DNA of 44,758 nt from Chloroflexota bacterium (GCA_021824575.1 JAKAKJ010000024.1:1-44758); one strand, 5' to 3'. Counted from the first letter of the stretch, positions 22,085-31,801 are shown. The notes: generated from the sequence alone by a model not told the origin. A program made the numbers and translations.

Positions 22085-24301
22085 TTAGTCTGTCGCCATG
22101 AAATTCGGGAAAGGCTTGTTTACCATGATCTGGTTAAATGCGCTGACCACTTCAGGGTCGAACAGGATTCCGGATTGATCATTGATGAAGCTTACAGCTT
22201 CCGTCATCGAAACCTTGGACCGGTATGGGCGGTCGCTGGTCAGAGCGTCGAACGCGTCTGCAACCGCGAAGATGCGCGCGAGCAGTGGAATATCCTTGTC
22301 CTTTAACCCCAAAGGATAGCCGCTTCCATCCCAGCGTTCCTGGTGATAATGGATCACGGGCAGAGTATCCTGCAGAAATGGGATGTCTTCCACAATCTGT
22401 TTGCCGATGTCTGGATGCAGGCGCATGATCTTCCACTCTTCGCTATCCAGCGGGCCGGGCTTGTGGAGGATGGTATCGCTCACGCCGATCTTCCCAATAT
22501 CGTGCAGGAGCGAACCGCGTTCCAGTGCCTTGAGCTGGTGTTCATCCAGCCCCATTTGTTCTCCGAGGAAACCCGCAATTTGACTCACGCGTAAGCTGTG
22601 GCCTTCTGTTTCGCGGTCGCGCGCGTCCAGCGCGGACATGAGGGCGGCCAGCGTGCGATCGTAGGTGATCTCCAATTCCTCGTAAGCTGACTCGATTTGT
22701 TTGGCCTGTTTCCGCGATTCGTTGAGCAGGAGCGCGCGTTCCAGATGATTGACCAGCGTTTGCAGCGCCGCGGTATGGCGGGAGTCGTAATTAAGCGTCT
22801 CTGAGACTTTGAGCCACAATCCTCCATACCGCCGCACGTTGGTTTGCACTGGAAAGCAAACCTGGGTTGTGGTTTGATCCGAAAGGAAGATGCTTGTCCC
22901 GCTGTTCATGACCTGTTCGATCAGGTTGGTTGGGTGAGGGGTGTTGATTTGAATCCCGTTTGCGTCCACGGCCAGTTCGATGTCAATGTTGTTGTCCGGT
23001 GTAAATAATGTGACGCCCGCGGCGCCTGCATTGGCGACCTTGCAGGCTGTTTCGAGGATGAGTTTTACAGCCTCGCGCAAATCTTCGATTTGCAGAATTT
23101 GGAAACTGACTTGATATAACTGCGTTGTCGTGGTCAATGTGTTGCGTAGCTCCTGATAAAGCCAGGTGCTTTCCAACGCGGCGGCGGCTTGAGACGCGAG
23201 CAGAGTCCCAAGCGACTCGTCGTCTTCAGTGAAAAAGATTTCGTTCTCCTTGCCGAATGCCAGGATCGCGCCGACACTCAGCCGGTGCAGCCGAATGGGC
23301 AGGACCAGTGCGCTGCGCAGGCTGCTATTATCTATTTGTATATTTTCGGTCAGCGGATACTTTCGAATATCACGGATGCGGAATGGCTGTGATGCGTTCA
23401 GCGTGGCTTGCGTGATACTCTTATTGAGCGGCGTGTCTTCAAAATATTTGAGCAGCTTCGGAGCATGACCTGAATAGGCGTGCTGGCTGAAGTTGCCGGT
23501 CTGGTCGAGCAAAACGACATAGACGAATCGTGCGCTCAACGTTTGGCGGGTGATCGAAGCCACCTCGCGGACAACGGACTGCGGCTCGACCATGGTTGAC
23601 AGCGAGATGCCAGCCTGGATCAGTTCCGTCAAATTCTGGTGATAGCGCGAACGCTCCCAGGCGCGCGTCAATTCGTTGGCCGCGGCCTCGGCCAGTGAAA
23701 CATCTGCGCTGTGAAACGCGTCTGCCTGTTCGGCGTGGATGTTCAATATTCCATGCAGATAACCGTTATGGATAAGTGGAACGACGAGCGCCGATAAACT
23801 TGTTTCATGTTCGAACGGGAAAAAGTCAAAGTCGAGACGCGTGTCATTGCTCACCTGGGTCTTACGCAGGCGCGCCGCTCTTCCTGCAATGCCTCGCCTT
23901 ATGTTTTGCCGATAGCCCGGCGGAATGAGATGAGTCATTTGCCCTGCCGATGCCATGACCACGAACTCGTTTCTTTCCTCATCCACCGTATACAAACAAA
24001 CGTAGGAACATGCGATGCCGCGCTCCAATGTATTTACCACCAACTGCGCGGCCACCGGCGGATCGAGCAGGGTTTCCAACTGCCGGCTGAGTTCGCTTAA
24101 CAGTATTAATTGATTATTGCGCCGTTTTTCCTCTTCCAGTTGGCGCGTGAGGATTGCCAGCTGTTCGGCGATGGTGTTGGAGCGGACTGTCTCCTCCGAA
24201 CTTTGATCGGCCGTGTGGCGTGTTTTCCTGAGTGCCCCAATGATCTTTGTGACGGAAAAAACTTGTCCCATGGTTAAACCATAGGATAGCATAATAGGCA
24301 T
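22085..24301 (-). CDS. Multi-GAF HD-GYP phosphodiesterase
   Basis: The protein of up to 738 residues has an N-terminal coiled coil (about 40-75), two to three GAF domains (about 80-500), a second coiled linker, and a C-terminal HD-GYP domain (about 540-725). HDIGKIG at 600-606 and DGSGYP at 658-663 with intervening His residues form the metal site for cyclic di-GMP hydrolysis. No membrane segment is evident. A start at 24271 (MGQVFSVTK) is also possible; the longer frame has AAAGG about ten bases upstream. It is the first gene of a pair with the diguanylate cyclase. Confidence 0.9.
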   Translation of the reverse strand: MPIMLSYGLTMGQVFSVTKIIGALRKTRHTADQSSEETVRSNTIAEQLAILTRQLEEEKRRNNQLILLSELSRQLETLLDPPVAAQLVVNTLERGIACSYVCLYTVDEERNEFVVMASAGQMTHLIPPGYRQNIRRGIAGRAARLRKTQVSNDTRLDFDFFPFEHETSLSALVVPLIHNGYLHGILNIHAEQADAFHSADVSLAEAAANELTRAWERSRYHQNLTELIQAGISLSTMVEPQSVVREVASITRQTLSARFVYVVLLDQTGNFSQHAYSGHAPKLLKYFEDTPLNKSITQATLNASQPFRIRDIRKYPLTENIQIDNSSLRSALVLPIRLHRLSVGAILAFGKENEIFFTEDDESLGTLLASQAAAALESTWLYQELRNTLTTTTQLYQVSFQILQIEDLREAVKLILETACKVANAGAAGVTLFTPDNNIDIELAVDANGIQINTPHPTNLIEQVMNSGTSIFLSDQTTTQVCFPVQTNVRRYGGLWLKVSETLNYDSRHTAALQTLVNHLERALLLNESRKQAKQIESAYEELEITYDRTLAALMSALDARDRETEGHSLRVSQIAGFLGEQMGLDEHQLKALERGSLLHDIGKIGVSDTILHKPGPLDSEEWKIMRLHPDIGKQIVEDIPFLQDTLPVIHYHQERWDGSGYPLGLKDKDIPLLARIFAVADAFDALTSDRPYRSKVSMTEAVSFINDQSGILFDPEVVSAFNQIMVNKPFPNFMATD

Positions 24302-24431
24302 TTTTTATCTACCTTTTGTCCAAAGAAAATATTGAGTAAAGTGTATGCAAGTTGGCGCGGATTGTCCGAATCAGAAGATTCCTGCTGTCCCCCGATGCCC
24401 GGCATTGCTGCCGGGTTGTGAAATTTATTTC

Positions 24432-24440
24432 TGTTATAAT
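24432..24440 (+). promoter_or_regulatory. Extended -10 promoter of the purine nucleoside phosphorylase gene
   Basis: TGTTATAAT is a consensus extended -10 element; no good -35 is seen at the right distance, which is usual for this promoter class. Confidence 0.65.
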
Positions 24441-24447
24441 CGCTTCT

Positions 24448-24472
24448 GCAATTCCGTTTTGACAGGAATTGC
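24448..24472 (+). other. Hairpin in the 5' leader of the phosphorylase gene
   Basis: GCAATTCC (24448-24455) and GGAATTGC (24465-24472) are perfect 8-bp arms around GTTTTGACA, directly at the predicted 5' end of the mRNA. A C-run follows. It may stabilise the transcript. I do not recognise a known riboswitch. Confidence 0.55.
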
Positions 24473-24510
24473 CCCCCGAATTCCCCAATAAGACAGGTGG
24501 CAGCTTTAGA

Positions 24511-25347
24511 ATGATTTCCCATTTTTCCCTGGATCAAATTGATGAAAGTGTTGCTGCGCTTCAAGCGCGGACCTCGAAGAGACCACGCGTTGCGATCATC
24601 CTTGGCTCCGGCCTGAACGATTTGGCGGCGTCTGTCAAATCTCCCGATGCAATTTCCTTCGGTGAATTGCCGCATTTTCCGGTCTCGACTGTGTTCGGTC
24701 ACGCGGGCCGCATTGTGATTGGCGAACTGGAGGGTCAAACAGTTTTCGTGATGCAGGGCCGCATCCATTTCTATGAAGGATATTCCATGGCGCAGGTGAC
24801 GCTGCCGATCCGCATCATGCAGAGACTGGGCGTCGAGATTTTGATCGTCACCAATGCCGCGGGGGGCGTCAACCCCGATTACGTTCCCGGCGATGTGATG
24901 CTCATTACCGACAATCTCAATTTCCTCGGCATGATGGGACACAACCCTCTGATGGGTCCAAACTATGATGAGATCGGCCCGCGCTTCCCGGATATGAGCA
25001 GGCCGTATGATCGCGATCTCTGTGCGCTGGCGCGGACGGCGGCTTCAAAAAATAATATCAATCTTCGCGAAGGCGTTTACGCGGGGGTAAGCGGCCCATC
25101 GTTCGAAGGCCCTGCAGATTTGCGTTTCCTGCGGATGGCCGGCGCGGACGCGGTGGGAATGTCCACAGTGCCGGAAGTGATCGTTGCTCGTCACGGCAAC
25201 ATGCGCGTGCTTGGCTTTTCAGGCATCAGCAACAAAGCTAATCTCGACGGTTCCACTGTCACCACGCACGAAGAAGTCATCGAAGCAGGGAAAATCATCA
25301 CACCCAAGATCGAAAAACTGATTCGCGGCGTTTTACAACGGTTGTAG
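24511..25347 (+). CDS. Purine nucleoside phosphorylase (trimeric type)
   Basis: The 278-residue enzyme releases purine bases from nucleosides with phosphate. Motifs are VAIILGSGLNDL (phosphate loop), GHAGRIVIGEL, MQGRIHFYEGYS, TNAAGGVNPDY, SGPSFEGPADLRFLR and GMSTVPEVIVARH. All belong to the trimeric PNP family (DeoD2/PunA), and the length fits. The start at 24511 (MISHFSLDQ) has ACAGGTGG about ten bases upstream; the in-frame ATG 42 nt further up lacks this. It is followed closely by a membrane protein gene, probably in the same transcript. Confidence 0.93.
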   Translation: MISHFSLDQIDESVAALQARTSKRPRVAIILGSGLNDLAASVKSPDAISFGELPHFPVSTVFGHAGRIVIGELEGQTVFVMQGRIHFYEGYSMAQVTLPIRIMQRLGVEILIVTNAAGGVNPDYVPGDVMLITDNLNFLGMMGHNPLMGPNYDEIGPRFPDMSRPYDRDLCALARTAASKNNINLREGVYAGVSGPSFEGPADLRFLRMAGADAVGMSTVPEVIVARHGNMRVLGFSGISNKANLDGSTVTTHEEVIEAGKIITPKIEKLIRGVLQRL

Positions 25348-25358
25348 CAAGCTTTACT

Positions 25359-26039
25359 ATGGCGATGATTTATCAGTTCCTCAGCACTTATGAAGTGCTG
25401 ATTTATATTGTGCTGGCAATTGGAGCGTTGTTTGCGTTCCGCTGGTTGTGGCGTTCGTGGAATGAATGGCGCGAAGCGGTCTACAGTTTGGAGAAGGAAT
25501 TCGCGCTTCGACGGATGGGACAATCCATTGCGTTCGTCACGCTTATCATGGTTCTGTTCTGCGGGGAATTTATCGCGGCTTCCTTTATCATCCCCGGCCT
25601 GCCAGCTTCCTTTTTCATTGCCACACCAACGCTCGATCTATTCGCCACGCCGACCGGCACCATTTCCGCGGAACTCGCCACGCAGATCGCGCTCACGCCG
25701 CGTCCTGTTGCAACACTAAGCGGCACGAGCGGTTGTGTCGCGGATAAATTAATTATCACAGACCCAAAATCCGGCACGCAAATCTCCGGCAAAATTACTT
25801 TGCGGGGGACGGTTAATGTTCCGAATCTTGGCTTTTATAAATATGAAGTCGCTCCCTTGAATTCCACCACGTGGGCAACGATCTCAGCCGGACGCAGTGA
25901 GGTGGTCAACGGACCGCTTGGAGACTGGGATACTTCCACGCTGACGCCCGGCGATTACCAGCTTCGGCTGGTTGCCACCGATAATCAGGGAAATGCCCTG
26001 CCGCCCTGCATCATTCAAATCCGAGTAGGAGGACAATAG
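25359..26039 (+). CDS. Uncharacterised membrane-anchored protein with C-terminal Ig-like domain
   Basis: The 226-residue protein has two membrane segments (about 10-30 and 55-80) joined by a charged loop, then a Thr/Pro-rich linker. A beta-rich outer domain follows with CVADKLIITDPKSGTQISG, GTVNVPNLGFYKYEV and GDYQLRLVATDNQGN. This pattern resembles a bacterial Ig-like fold with one disulfide (two Cys). No enzyme motif is seen. It lies 11 nt after the phosphorylase gene and 6 nt before an acetyltransferase gene, so the three are likely one operon. Function is unknown. Confidence 0.78.
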   Translation: MAMIYQFLSTYEVLIYIVLAIGALFAFRWLWRSWNEWREAVYSLEKEFALRRMGQSIAFVTLIMVLFCGEFIAASFIIPGLPASFFIATPTLDLFATPTGTISAELATQIALTPRPVATLSGTSGCVADKLIITDPKSGTQISGKITLRGTVNVPNLGFYKYEVAPLNSTTWATISAGRSEVVNGPLGDWDTSTLTPGDYQLRLVATDNQGNALPPCIIQIRVGGQ

Positions 26040-26045
26040 TAAATT

Positions 26046-26582
26046 ATGTCTTCCATTCAAATTCGTCCGTCAATTGCATCTGATCTTCCCCGCTTGATGG
26101 GGCTGGATCATTCCGTCAGCAGCGAATACGTCTGGCAGTTGGATTTGCGCCGCGACGCGGGACAAATTGTCGCAACTTTTCGCGATGTTCGCCTGCCGCG
26201 CCCGATTCCGCTGGCGTATCCTCACAATCCATTTTCGCTCGCTGATGAATGGACGAAGAAAGCCATGATGCTGACGGCCATCGCTTCGGACGAGCCGATC
26301 GGCTATCTCTGTTTGACGGAGCGTCCCGCATCCGTGGCGTGGATAACCGACCTGGTTGTTTCGCCGCAATGGAGGCGCCGCGGGGTGGCGGGCGCCCTTT
26401 TGCAGGCCGCACAGGAATGGGGACTCGGACGCGGCCACCGCCGCCTGTTTCTCGAAATGCAGTCGAAGAATCAGCCAGCCATCCGCATGGCTCAAAAGCA
26501 CGGTTACGAATTCTGCGGTTATAATGACCATTATTATTTGACGCAAGACGTTGCTCTATTTTTTGCGAGGGCACTTAAGTAG
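26046..26582 (+). CDS. GNAT-family N-acetyltransferase
   Basis: The 178-residue protein has the GNAT core: DLVVSPQWRRRGVAGALLQAA is motif A with the acetyl-CoA R/QxxGxG/A loop. FLEMQSKNQPAIRMAQKHGYEFCGY covers motif B and the typical Asn-x-x-Ala-x-x-x-x-x-x-x-G-Y-E/F end. It resembles RimI-style enzymes, but the N-terminal region differs and the substrate is unknown. It follows the membrane protein gene by 6 nt. Confidence 0.88.
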   Translation: MSSIQIRPSIASDLPRLMGLDHSVSSEYVWQLDLRRDAGQIVATFRDVRLPRPIPLAYPHNPFSLADEWTKKAMMLTAIASDEPIGYLCLTERPASVAWITDLVVSPQWRRRGVAGALLQAAQEWGLGRGHRRLFLEMQSKNQPAIRMAQKHGYEFCGYNDHYYLTQDVALFFARALK

Positions 26583-26602
26583 GGCAGTTCTGGGAAGGTT
26601 TT

Positions 26603-28513
26603 ATGTTTAACGGTTGGACCGAAAATGTATTGGCGGGGATCCAAACTCTTAACCAGATCCTGACGGCGGGAATTGCCATCACGGCTTTTTCATTGTTTCT
26701 GTATGCCCTGACATTTAACTTACGGGACCGGGTCGCGCGTTCGTTCGCGATCATTTTGTTATGCGTGGTCGTCGTATTTACCACCGAAGCGCTTCAAAAT
26801 AAAACGGTCTCGAGTTGGGGGATTGATTTGCTCCTCCGCCTGCAGTGGCTGGGGATTGTTTTCCTGCCCGCTGCTTACGTTCACCTTTCGGATGCGGTTT
26901 TAGTTACTGCTGGTCGTCCTTCGCGTGGGCGGCGGCGATTGGCTGTCCGATTGATGTACGTCGTTTCGGTGGGATTCCTTCTCCTATTGGCGTTTGGCGT
27001 TTTGTTGGGTCCGCTCATCCCGGACGCCAAACCGGCTCCTCATCTTCAGCGGACTCTTTGGGCCGAGCTTTTTACCGCTTACTACATTGCGGCGATGATC
27101 TGGGCGGGAATCAATTTTGCACGCGCCTATTCCCGCATGTTGACGCGTCTGGGCCGCCGACGTATGTTGTATTTGATGGCCGGTGCGACTGCTCCCGCGC
27201 TCGGTTCTTATCCGTATTTGCTTTATGGCTCGTCTGTTGCGGCTCAATTTCCGGTTTTCTTCTGGGGCATCAGCACAATCCTCAACGTATTTGTCGGCGC
27301 ATTGATTGTCCTCATGGCCTACGCGGTGGCGTTCTTTGGCGTCTCCTGGCCTGACCGCGTTGTCAAGAGCCGTCTCTTCAAATGGATCATGCGCGGCCCG
27401 GTCACCGCATCACTGGCACTGGGGTTGATGACCATCGTTCGGCGCCTGGGGGTTTTGGTTGGCGATCCATATTCGGCTTTTGTCCCGCTGACCATGACGG
27501 TCACGGTTTTGTTGTTCGAACATGCCATTACGTTGTTTTATCCGCTATGGGAACGTTATCTTTTCTTTGGAAGCGACCGCGCCGAACTGCAAATCTTCCA
27601 GAATATGGAAGAACGCATGGTTACGCAAAGTGACCTCCAGCAATTTCTTGAGGCGATCCTGGCTGCCGTGCGTGACCACATGCAATCACCATCCGCGTTT
27701 GTTGCCGCGTTGGATGGCGACGACTTATCAATGATCGTGATGGCGGGAAATCGTTCGATTCTTGGACAGGAAGGGCTTTCGGGCGCGCTCGAAAAGCTGA
27801 ACGGTAATGGCGCACAGCATCATGAATTTGTCTGGGGGAAATATTGGGTCCTGCCGCTGCACCAACGCAAGCGCGGCGATATGGATCGCGACGAGATGCC
27901 GCCGCTTTTGGGTATTCTGGGCGTAGCACATAATGATCATCCAATTATGGAACACGACCAGCGCGAGGCTCTGTGGCTTTTGGCTGACCGCGCCGCGCTG
28001 GCGCTTGAAGACCGGCAATTGCAACAGCACATGTTTCGCTTTCTCGAAGACTTGCAGCCGCGTGTGGACATGATCCAGCGCATGCGCGCCGCGGGACGTT
28101 ATGATACCCGTGCGAGCATTTTGAACGAAGCCCTGCCGCCTGAAGCCGACCTCGCCAACTGGGTCAAAGATGCACTGACACATTATTGGGGCGGCCCGAA
28201 GTTGACCAATAGTCCGCTCATGCGCTTGCAAGTGGTTCAGGAGATGGCACATGAATATGATGGCAATGCGGCGAACGCGCTGCGCGCCCTGCTGCGAAAA
28301 GCCGTGGATCATGTCAGGCCGGAGGGTGAACGGCGCTTTACGACGGAATGGATTTTATATAACATCCTTGAAATGAAATTTATCGAAGGGCGCAAGGTCC
28401 GCGAAGTGGCTGACCGATTGGCCATGTCTGAAGCGGATTTGTATCGGAAGCAACGGGTAGCGGTTGAAGAAGTTGCTAAAGCCATCCTTGAGATGGAATC
28501 ACAGATGAGATGA
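26603..28513 (+). CDS. Multi-pass membrane sensor with GAF-like domain and C-terminal helix-turn-helix-like segment
   Basis: The 636-residue protein begins with about eight membrane segments (residues 15-310), similar in layout to 7TM sensor regions of histidine kinases. A GAF-like domain (about 335-485) follows with LQQFLEAILAAVRDHMQ and REALWLLADRAALALED. The last 150 residues hold no kinase, GGDEF or phosphatase motif. They end in FIEGRKVREVADRLAMSEAD then LYRKQRVAVEEVAKAI, which looks like a helix-turn-helix. GGAAGG precedes the ATG. It may be a membrane-bound one-component regulator or a partner-binding sensor; I do not know its output. Confidence 0.8.
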   Translation: MFNGWTENVLAGIQTLNQILTAGIAITAFSLFLYALTFNLRDRVARSFAIILLCVVVVFTTEALQNKTVSSWGIDLLLRLQWLGIVFLPAAYVHLSDAVLVTAGRPSRGRRRLAVRLMYVVSVGFLLLLAFGVLLGPLIPDAKPAPHLQRTLWAELFTAYYIAAMIWAGINFARAYSRMLTRLGRRRMLYLMAGATAPALGSYPYLLYGSSVAAQFPVFFWGISTILNVFVGALIVLMAYAVAFFGVSWPDRVVKSRLFKWIMRGPVTASLALGLMTIVRRLGVLVGDPYSAFVPLTMTVTVLLFEHAITLFYPLWERYLFFGSDRAELQIFQNMEERMVTQSDLQQFLEAILAAVRDHMQSPSAFVAALDGDDLSMIVMAGNRSILGQEGLSGALEKLNGNGAQHHEFVWGKYWVLPLHQRKRGDMDRDEMPPLLGILGVAHNDHPIMEHDQREALWLLADRAALALEDRQLQQHMFRFLEDLQPRVDMIQRMRAAGRYDTRASILNEALPPEADLANWVKDALTHYWGGPKLTNSPLMRLQVVQEMAHEYDGNAANALRALLRKAVDHVRPEGERRFTTEWILYNILEMKFIEGRKVREVADRLAMSEADLYRKQRVAVEEVAKAILEMESQMR

Positions 28514-28531
28514 TAGGGAAGGCAGGTTGAT

Positions 28532-29494
28532 ATGGCAAATCGCAAGAATGTTTCTGGAACGCCGATGCCCAATGTGGACGAAGGCTGGTGGGAGTCGGTT
28601 CTGGCCGACGAAAGCCGTCACTCCACGCATGCGTCGACTCATTCCCAGCCCCGGCCCGAGGTCCGGAACGAGGCGAAGGTTGAGGAGGCCGGCAAGATTT
28701 CACCGAACTGGGTGCAAGTCAAGGACCTCTATCTGCACGACCAGATCGTGGACTTGCATGTGACGGGCAGCAATCGGGGAGGATTGCTGGTCGAAGGCGA
28801 TGGGCTGTATGGTTTTGTGCCGTTCTCGCATTTGGTCGAGGCGGGTATGCAAGCCGATACATCTGACCGCGAAAAATATATGCAGGCTTACGTTGGACGC
28901 ACGCTTCGATTGAAAGTGATCGAGTGTGTGCCCGAAGACGGGCGCGTCGTCTTTTCGGAACGCGCCGCGCAATCCGAACCCGGAAAACGCGCAGAGTTGT
29001 TCCATTCGCTTCATTCCGGCGAGCGCGTAACAGGAACGGTCACGAACATTACGGACTTCGGCGTGTTCGTTGACCTCGGCGGCGTGGAGGGTTTGGTCCA
29101 CATCTCCGAGCTTTCGTGGGGACGCGTCGCGCATCCGAACCAGATCGTGAAGCTTGGACAAAAGATCGAAGTGCAGGTGCTCGATCTTTCGCCAGAGCGC
29201 TGCCGCGTGGCGTTGAGTCTCAAGCGATTGCAGCAGAATCCGTGGCTCAGGATTGATGATGAAATCAAAGTCGGCGACGTGGTGCCGGCCGTGGTTACGA
29301 GTGTCCTTTCGTATGGCGCGTTTGCCCGCCTCGATTTGGGCATCGAAGGGCTGATCCATGCTTCCGAGATGCCGCTTGCCGAAGGCGCTGCTGTCAAGGA
29401 TTTTTTGCAGGAAGGACAGCAAATCAAGGTGCGCGTCCTTCATGCCGACTCCGCGCATCAGCGCATGGGCTTGAGCATGAAACTCGACGCGTAA
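28532..29494 (+). CDS. S1 RNA-binding domain protein (RpsA-like, three S1 domains)
   Basis: The 320-residue protein has a charged, poorly ordered N-terminus (about 1-65), a divergent S1 repeat (about 70-145), and two canonical S1 domains (about 155-230 and 245-318). These show VTGTVTNITDFGVFVDLGGV with EGLVHISELSW, and PAVVTSVLSYGAFARLDLGI with EGLIHASEM. It resembles a shortened ribosomal protein S1 and could bind mRNA for translation, but other S1 proteins look similar. It follows the sensor gene by 18 nt and precedes ftsK by 31 nt. Confidence 0.88.
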   Translation: MANRKNVSGTPMPNVDEGWWESVLADESRHSTHASTHSQPRPEVRNEAKVEEAGKISPNWVQVKDLYLHDQIVDLHVTGSNRGGLLVEGDGLYGFVPFSHLVEAGMQADTSDREKYMQAYVGRTLRLKVIECVPEDGRVVFSERAAQSEPGKRAELFHSLHSGERVTGTVTNITDFGVFVDLGGVEGLVHISELSWGRVAHPNQIVKLGQKIEVQVLDLSPERCRVALSLKRLQQNPWLRIDDEIKVGDVVPAVVTSVLSYGAFARLDLGIEGLIHASEMPLAEGAAVKDFLQEGQQIKVRVLHADSAHQRMGLSMKLDA

Positions 29495-29525
29495 AAAAAT
29501 CATTTCGCCGCCCGCGCTTTGATTT

Positions 29526-31739
29526 ATGCCAACAAATTCCTCCCGCCGTTATGAACAGCAACCGCCATCCAATGATTGGCTGGATCGCCTCGCGCGTTTC
29601 AATCTGCATTTTGGCCGCTTCTTTCGCGATGCGCTCGGCGTTTTCCTGATGGCGCTGGCGCTCATGTCACTGCTTGCGTTGTGGGGTGTGACGGGCGGCA
29701 TCTTGTTAACTCCCTGGGCGGATTTCCTTTCGGTGTGGTTTGGATGGGGAAGTTATCTTCTGATCGCCGCATTCGGATACGGCGGATTCATGCTCATCCG
29801 ACGCAATAATAGCAAACTGGGTTGGACGCGTCTCCTGTCGCTGGAACTCGCCTCTTTCCTGACTTTGGGCCTGCTCGCCGTTATCGGAGGTGAATCTCTC
29901 GTCCGTGCCGAAGCCGGCATGGACGGCGGACGCCTCGGCTGGGGCATCGCGTATTTGCTTGGCATGTCAATGGGAATTTGGGGAATGATCCTGTTGGTTT
30001 TCCTGTGGCTGCTGACAGCCGCGACCGGTTTTGGACTCTGGGCTGTTCTCGAAGCGTGGTTATACCATCTGGCAGGGGAAACGCCGGCTGTGACCGGCGC
30101 GGCCACACTTGCACCTGAGGCAAGTGCAGGTGTCGCCCAGAAAGAAGCGCAGCCCGCGGTGGACGAATCGAATCCGAAACTTGCACCGAAAAAGAGACCC
30201 GCCGCGATCCCGCCTGAATTCCGTCCATCATCCATGAAGGCGTTCCAGAAGAAGAATGAGAAACCCGCCAAACCTGTTCTGCGTGAAGAAGGTTTGCCGC
30301 CGCTGAATATTTTGATGGCAGAACAATCGGTCAGCCCCGACGAACGGACGATCAACCAGACCGCCGGCATGATCATGAAGACGCTTTCAGAGTTTGGCAT
30401 TCCTGCGACGGTGATCGGTTATCGCGTCGGCCCGGCGGTGACTCAATTTGCAGTGCAGCCTGGCTTTATCAAAAAGGCGGGCGCGTCTGACGATGACGAT
30501 GTTCAACAAATGAAGGTGCGCGTGGCGCAGATTGCCAGCTTGCAAAAAGATTTGGCGCTGGCGCTTTCGGCGGAACGTCTGCGTATCGAGGCGCCGGTGC
30601 CGGGCAAGCCCTATGTCGGCATTGAAGTTCCAAACCCACATTCATCTGTTGTGCGGCTCAAACCCATTTTGGAAAGTGAGTCTTTCAATCGAATCGGTGC
30701 GCCGCTGGCGATTGCGCTTGGACGTGATGTTTCGGGCAATCCGCTCGTGGCTGACTTGGCGCGTATGCCGCATTTTTTGATCGCGGGCGCGACGGGTTCC
30801 GGCAAATCGGTCTGCATCACCTCGTTGGCCGCGTGTTTAGCAATGAACAACACGCCCGAAGACTTGCGAATGGTGATGATCGATTCCAAAATGGTCGAGT
30901 TGCTGCGTTTCAATGGGCTGGCACATTTATACGGGAAAGTCGAGACCAATATTGACCGCATTCTCGGCGTGCTGCGTTGGGTCGTCGTTGAAATGGAACA
31001 TCGCTATCGTTTGCTCGAGTCGGCTCACGCGCGCGATCTTGAAACATACAATCGCAAACAAGTCCGCAAACCGGATGGCGCGACGCTGCCGCGCATTGTT
31101 GTTTTGATTGATGAACTCGCTGACTTGATGATGTCCGCGCCGGATCAGACCGAACATAATTTGGTTCGCCTCGCACAAATGGCGCGCGCCACCGGAATCC
31201 ATTTAGTGGTCGCAACCCAACGCCCATCCACGGACGTTGTAACGGGTCTTATTAAAGCCAACTTCCCAGCACGCTTGGCATTTGCTGTCGCCTCCAGCGT
31301 GGATAGCCGGGTCATTCTCGATTCGACGGGCGCGGAGACTCTGCTCGGCCGCGGCGATATGTTGTTTCTAAATCCTGAAGTTGGAACTCCCACCCGCGCG
31401 CAGGGCGTGATGATTACCGATCTTGAGATCGAGCGCATTATTGATTACTGGCAAAAGAACAGCGAAGCGCCTGCGGAAGAAACCCCGCCATGGGAAAAGT
31501 TGCTCACCGAACCCGATGAAGATGAAGATGATGGCTTGATCGAGCAGGCAATATCCATCGTACACAGCACGCAGCGGGCGTCAGCTTCGCTCTTGCAGAG
31601 ACGACTGCGCATCGGATATCCGCGTGCGGCGCGGCTTCTGGATCAACTGGAAGAGATGGGCATTGTCGGTCCATCACAGGGCGGAGGCAGGGAACGGGAA
31701 GTGTTGCCATCCGAGGAAGAGGCGGAGGAAGGTAATTAA
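29526..31739 (+). CDS. ftsK: DNA translocase FtsK/SpoIIIE
   Basis: The 737-residue protein pumps chromosomal DNA through the division septum. It has four membrane segments (about 35-190), a short Pro/Ala-rich linker, and an alpha-beta motor with IAGATGSGKSVCITSLAA (Walker A near residue 421) and IVVLIDELADLMM (Walker B). ARATGIHLVVATQRPS is another FtsK hallmark. The C-terminal gamma winged helix contains ASASLLQRRLRIGYPRAARL, which reads KOPS-type polarity sequences. The linker is short compared with E. coli FtsK, as in SpoIIIE. All key residues are intact. Confidence 0.95.
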   Translation: MPTNSSRRYEQQPPSNDWLDRLARFNLHFGRFFRDALGVFLMALALMSLLALWGVTGGILLTPWADFLSVWFGWGSYLLIAAFGYGGFMLIRRNNSKLGWTRLLSLELASFLTLGLLAVIGGESLVRAEAGMDGGRLGWGIAYLLGMSMGIWGMILLVFLWLLTAATGFGLWAVLEAWLYHLAGETPAVTGAATLAPEASAGVAQKEAQPAVDESNPKLAPKKRPAAIPPEFRPSSMKAFQKKNEKPAKPVLREEGLPPLNILMAEQSVSPDERTINQTAGMIMKTLSEFGIPATVIGYRVGPAVTQFAVQPGFIKKAGASDDDDVQQMKVRVAQIASLQKDLALALSAERLRIEAPVPGKPYVGIEVPNPHSSVVRLKPILESESFNRIGAPLAIALGRDVSGNPLVADLARMPHFLIAGATGSGKSVCITSLAACLAMNNTPEDLRMVMIDSKMVELLRFNGLAHLYGKVETNIDRILGVLRWVVVEMEHRYRLLESAHARDLETYNRKQVRKPDGATLPRIVVLIDELADLMMSAPDQTEHNLVRLAQMARATGIHLVVATQRPSTDVVTGLIKANFPARLAFAVASSVDSRVILDSTGAETLLGRGDMLFLNPEVGTPTRAQGVMITDLEIERIIDYWQKNSEAPAEETPPWEKLLTEPDEDEDDGLIEQAISIVHSTQRASASLLQRRLRIGYPRAARLLDQLEEMGIVGPSQGGGREREVLPSEEEAEEGN

Positions 31740-31801
31740 CCCGTCGCTGTTTGGCCGGGCAGCCGATTTTTCGAGTATGATTGTGAAAATTTGTTGTGAG
31801 G

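Noticed and set aside
22179-23468. Several plus-strand frames opposite the HD-GYP gene
   Set aside because: All are shadows of a gene with clear domains on the minus strand.
24441-24510. Purine or preQ1 riboswitch before the purine nucleoside phosphorylase gene
   Set aside because: Only one simple hairpin is present and the conserved aptamer bases are absent.
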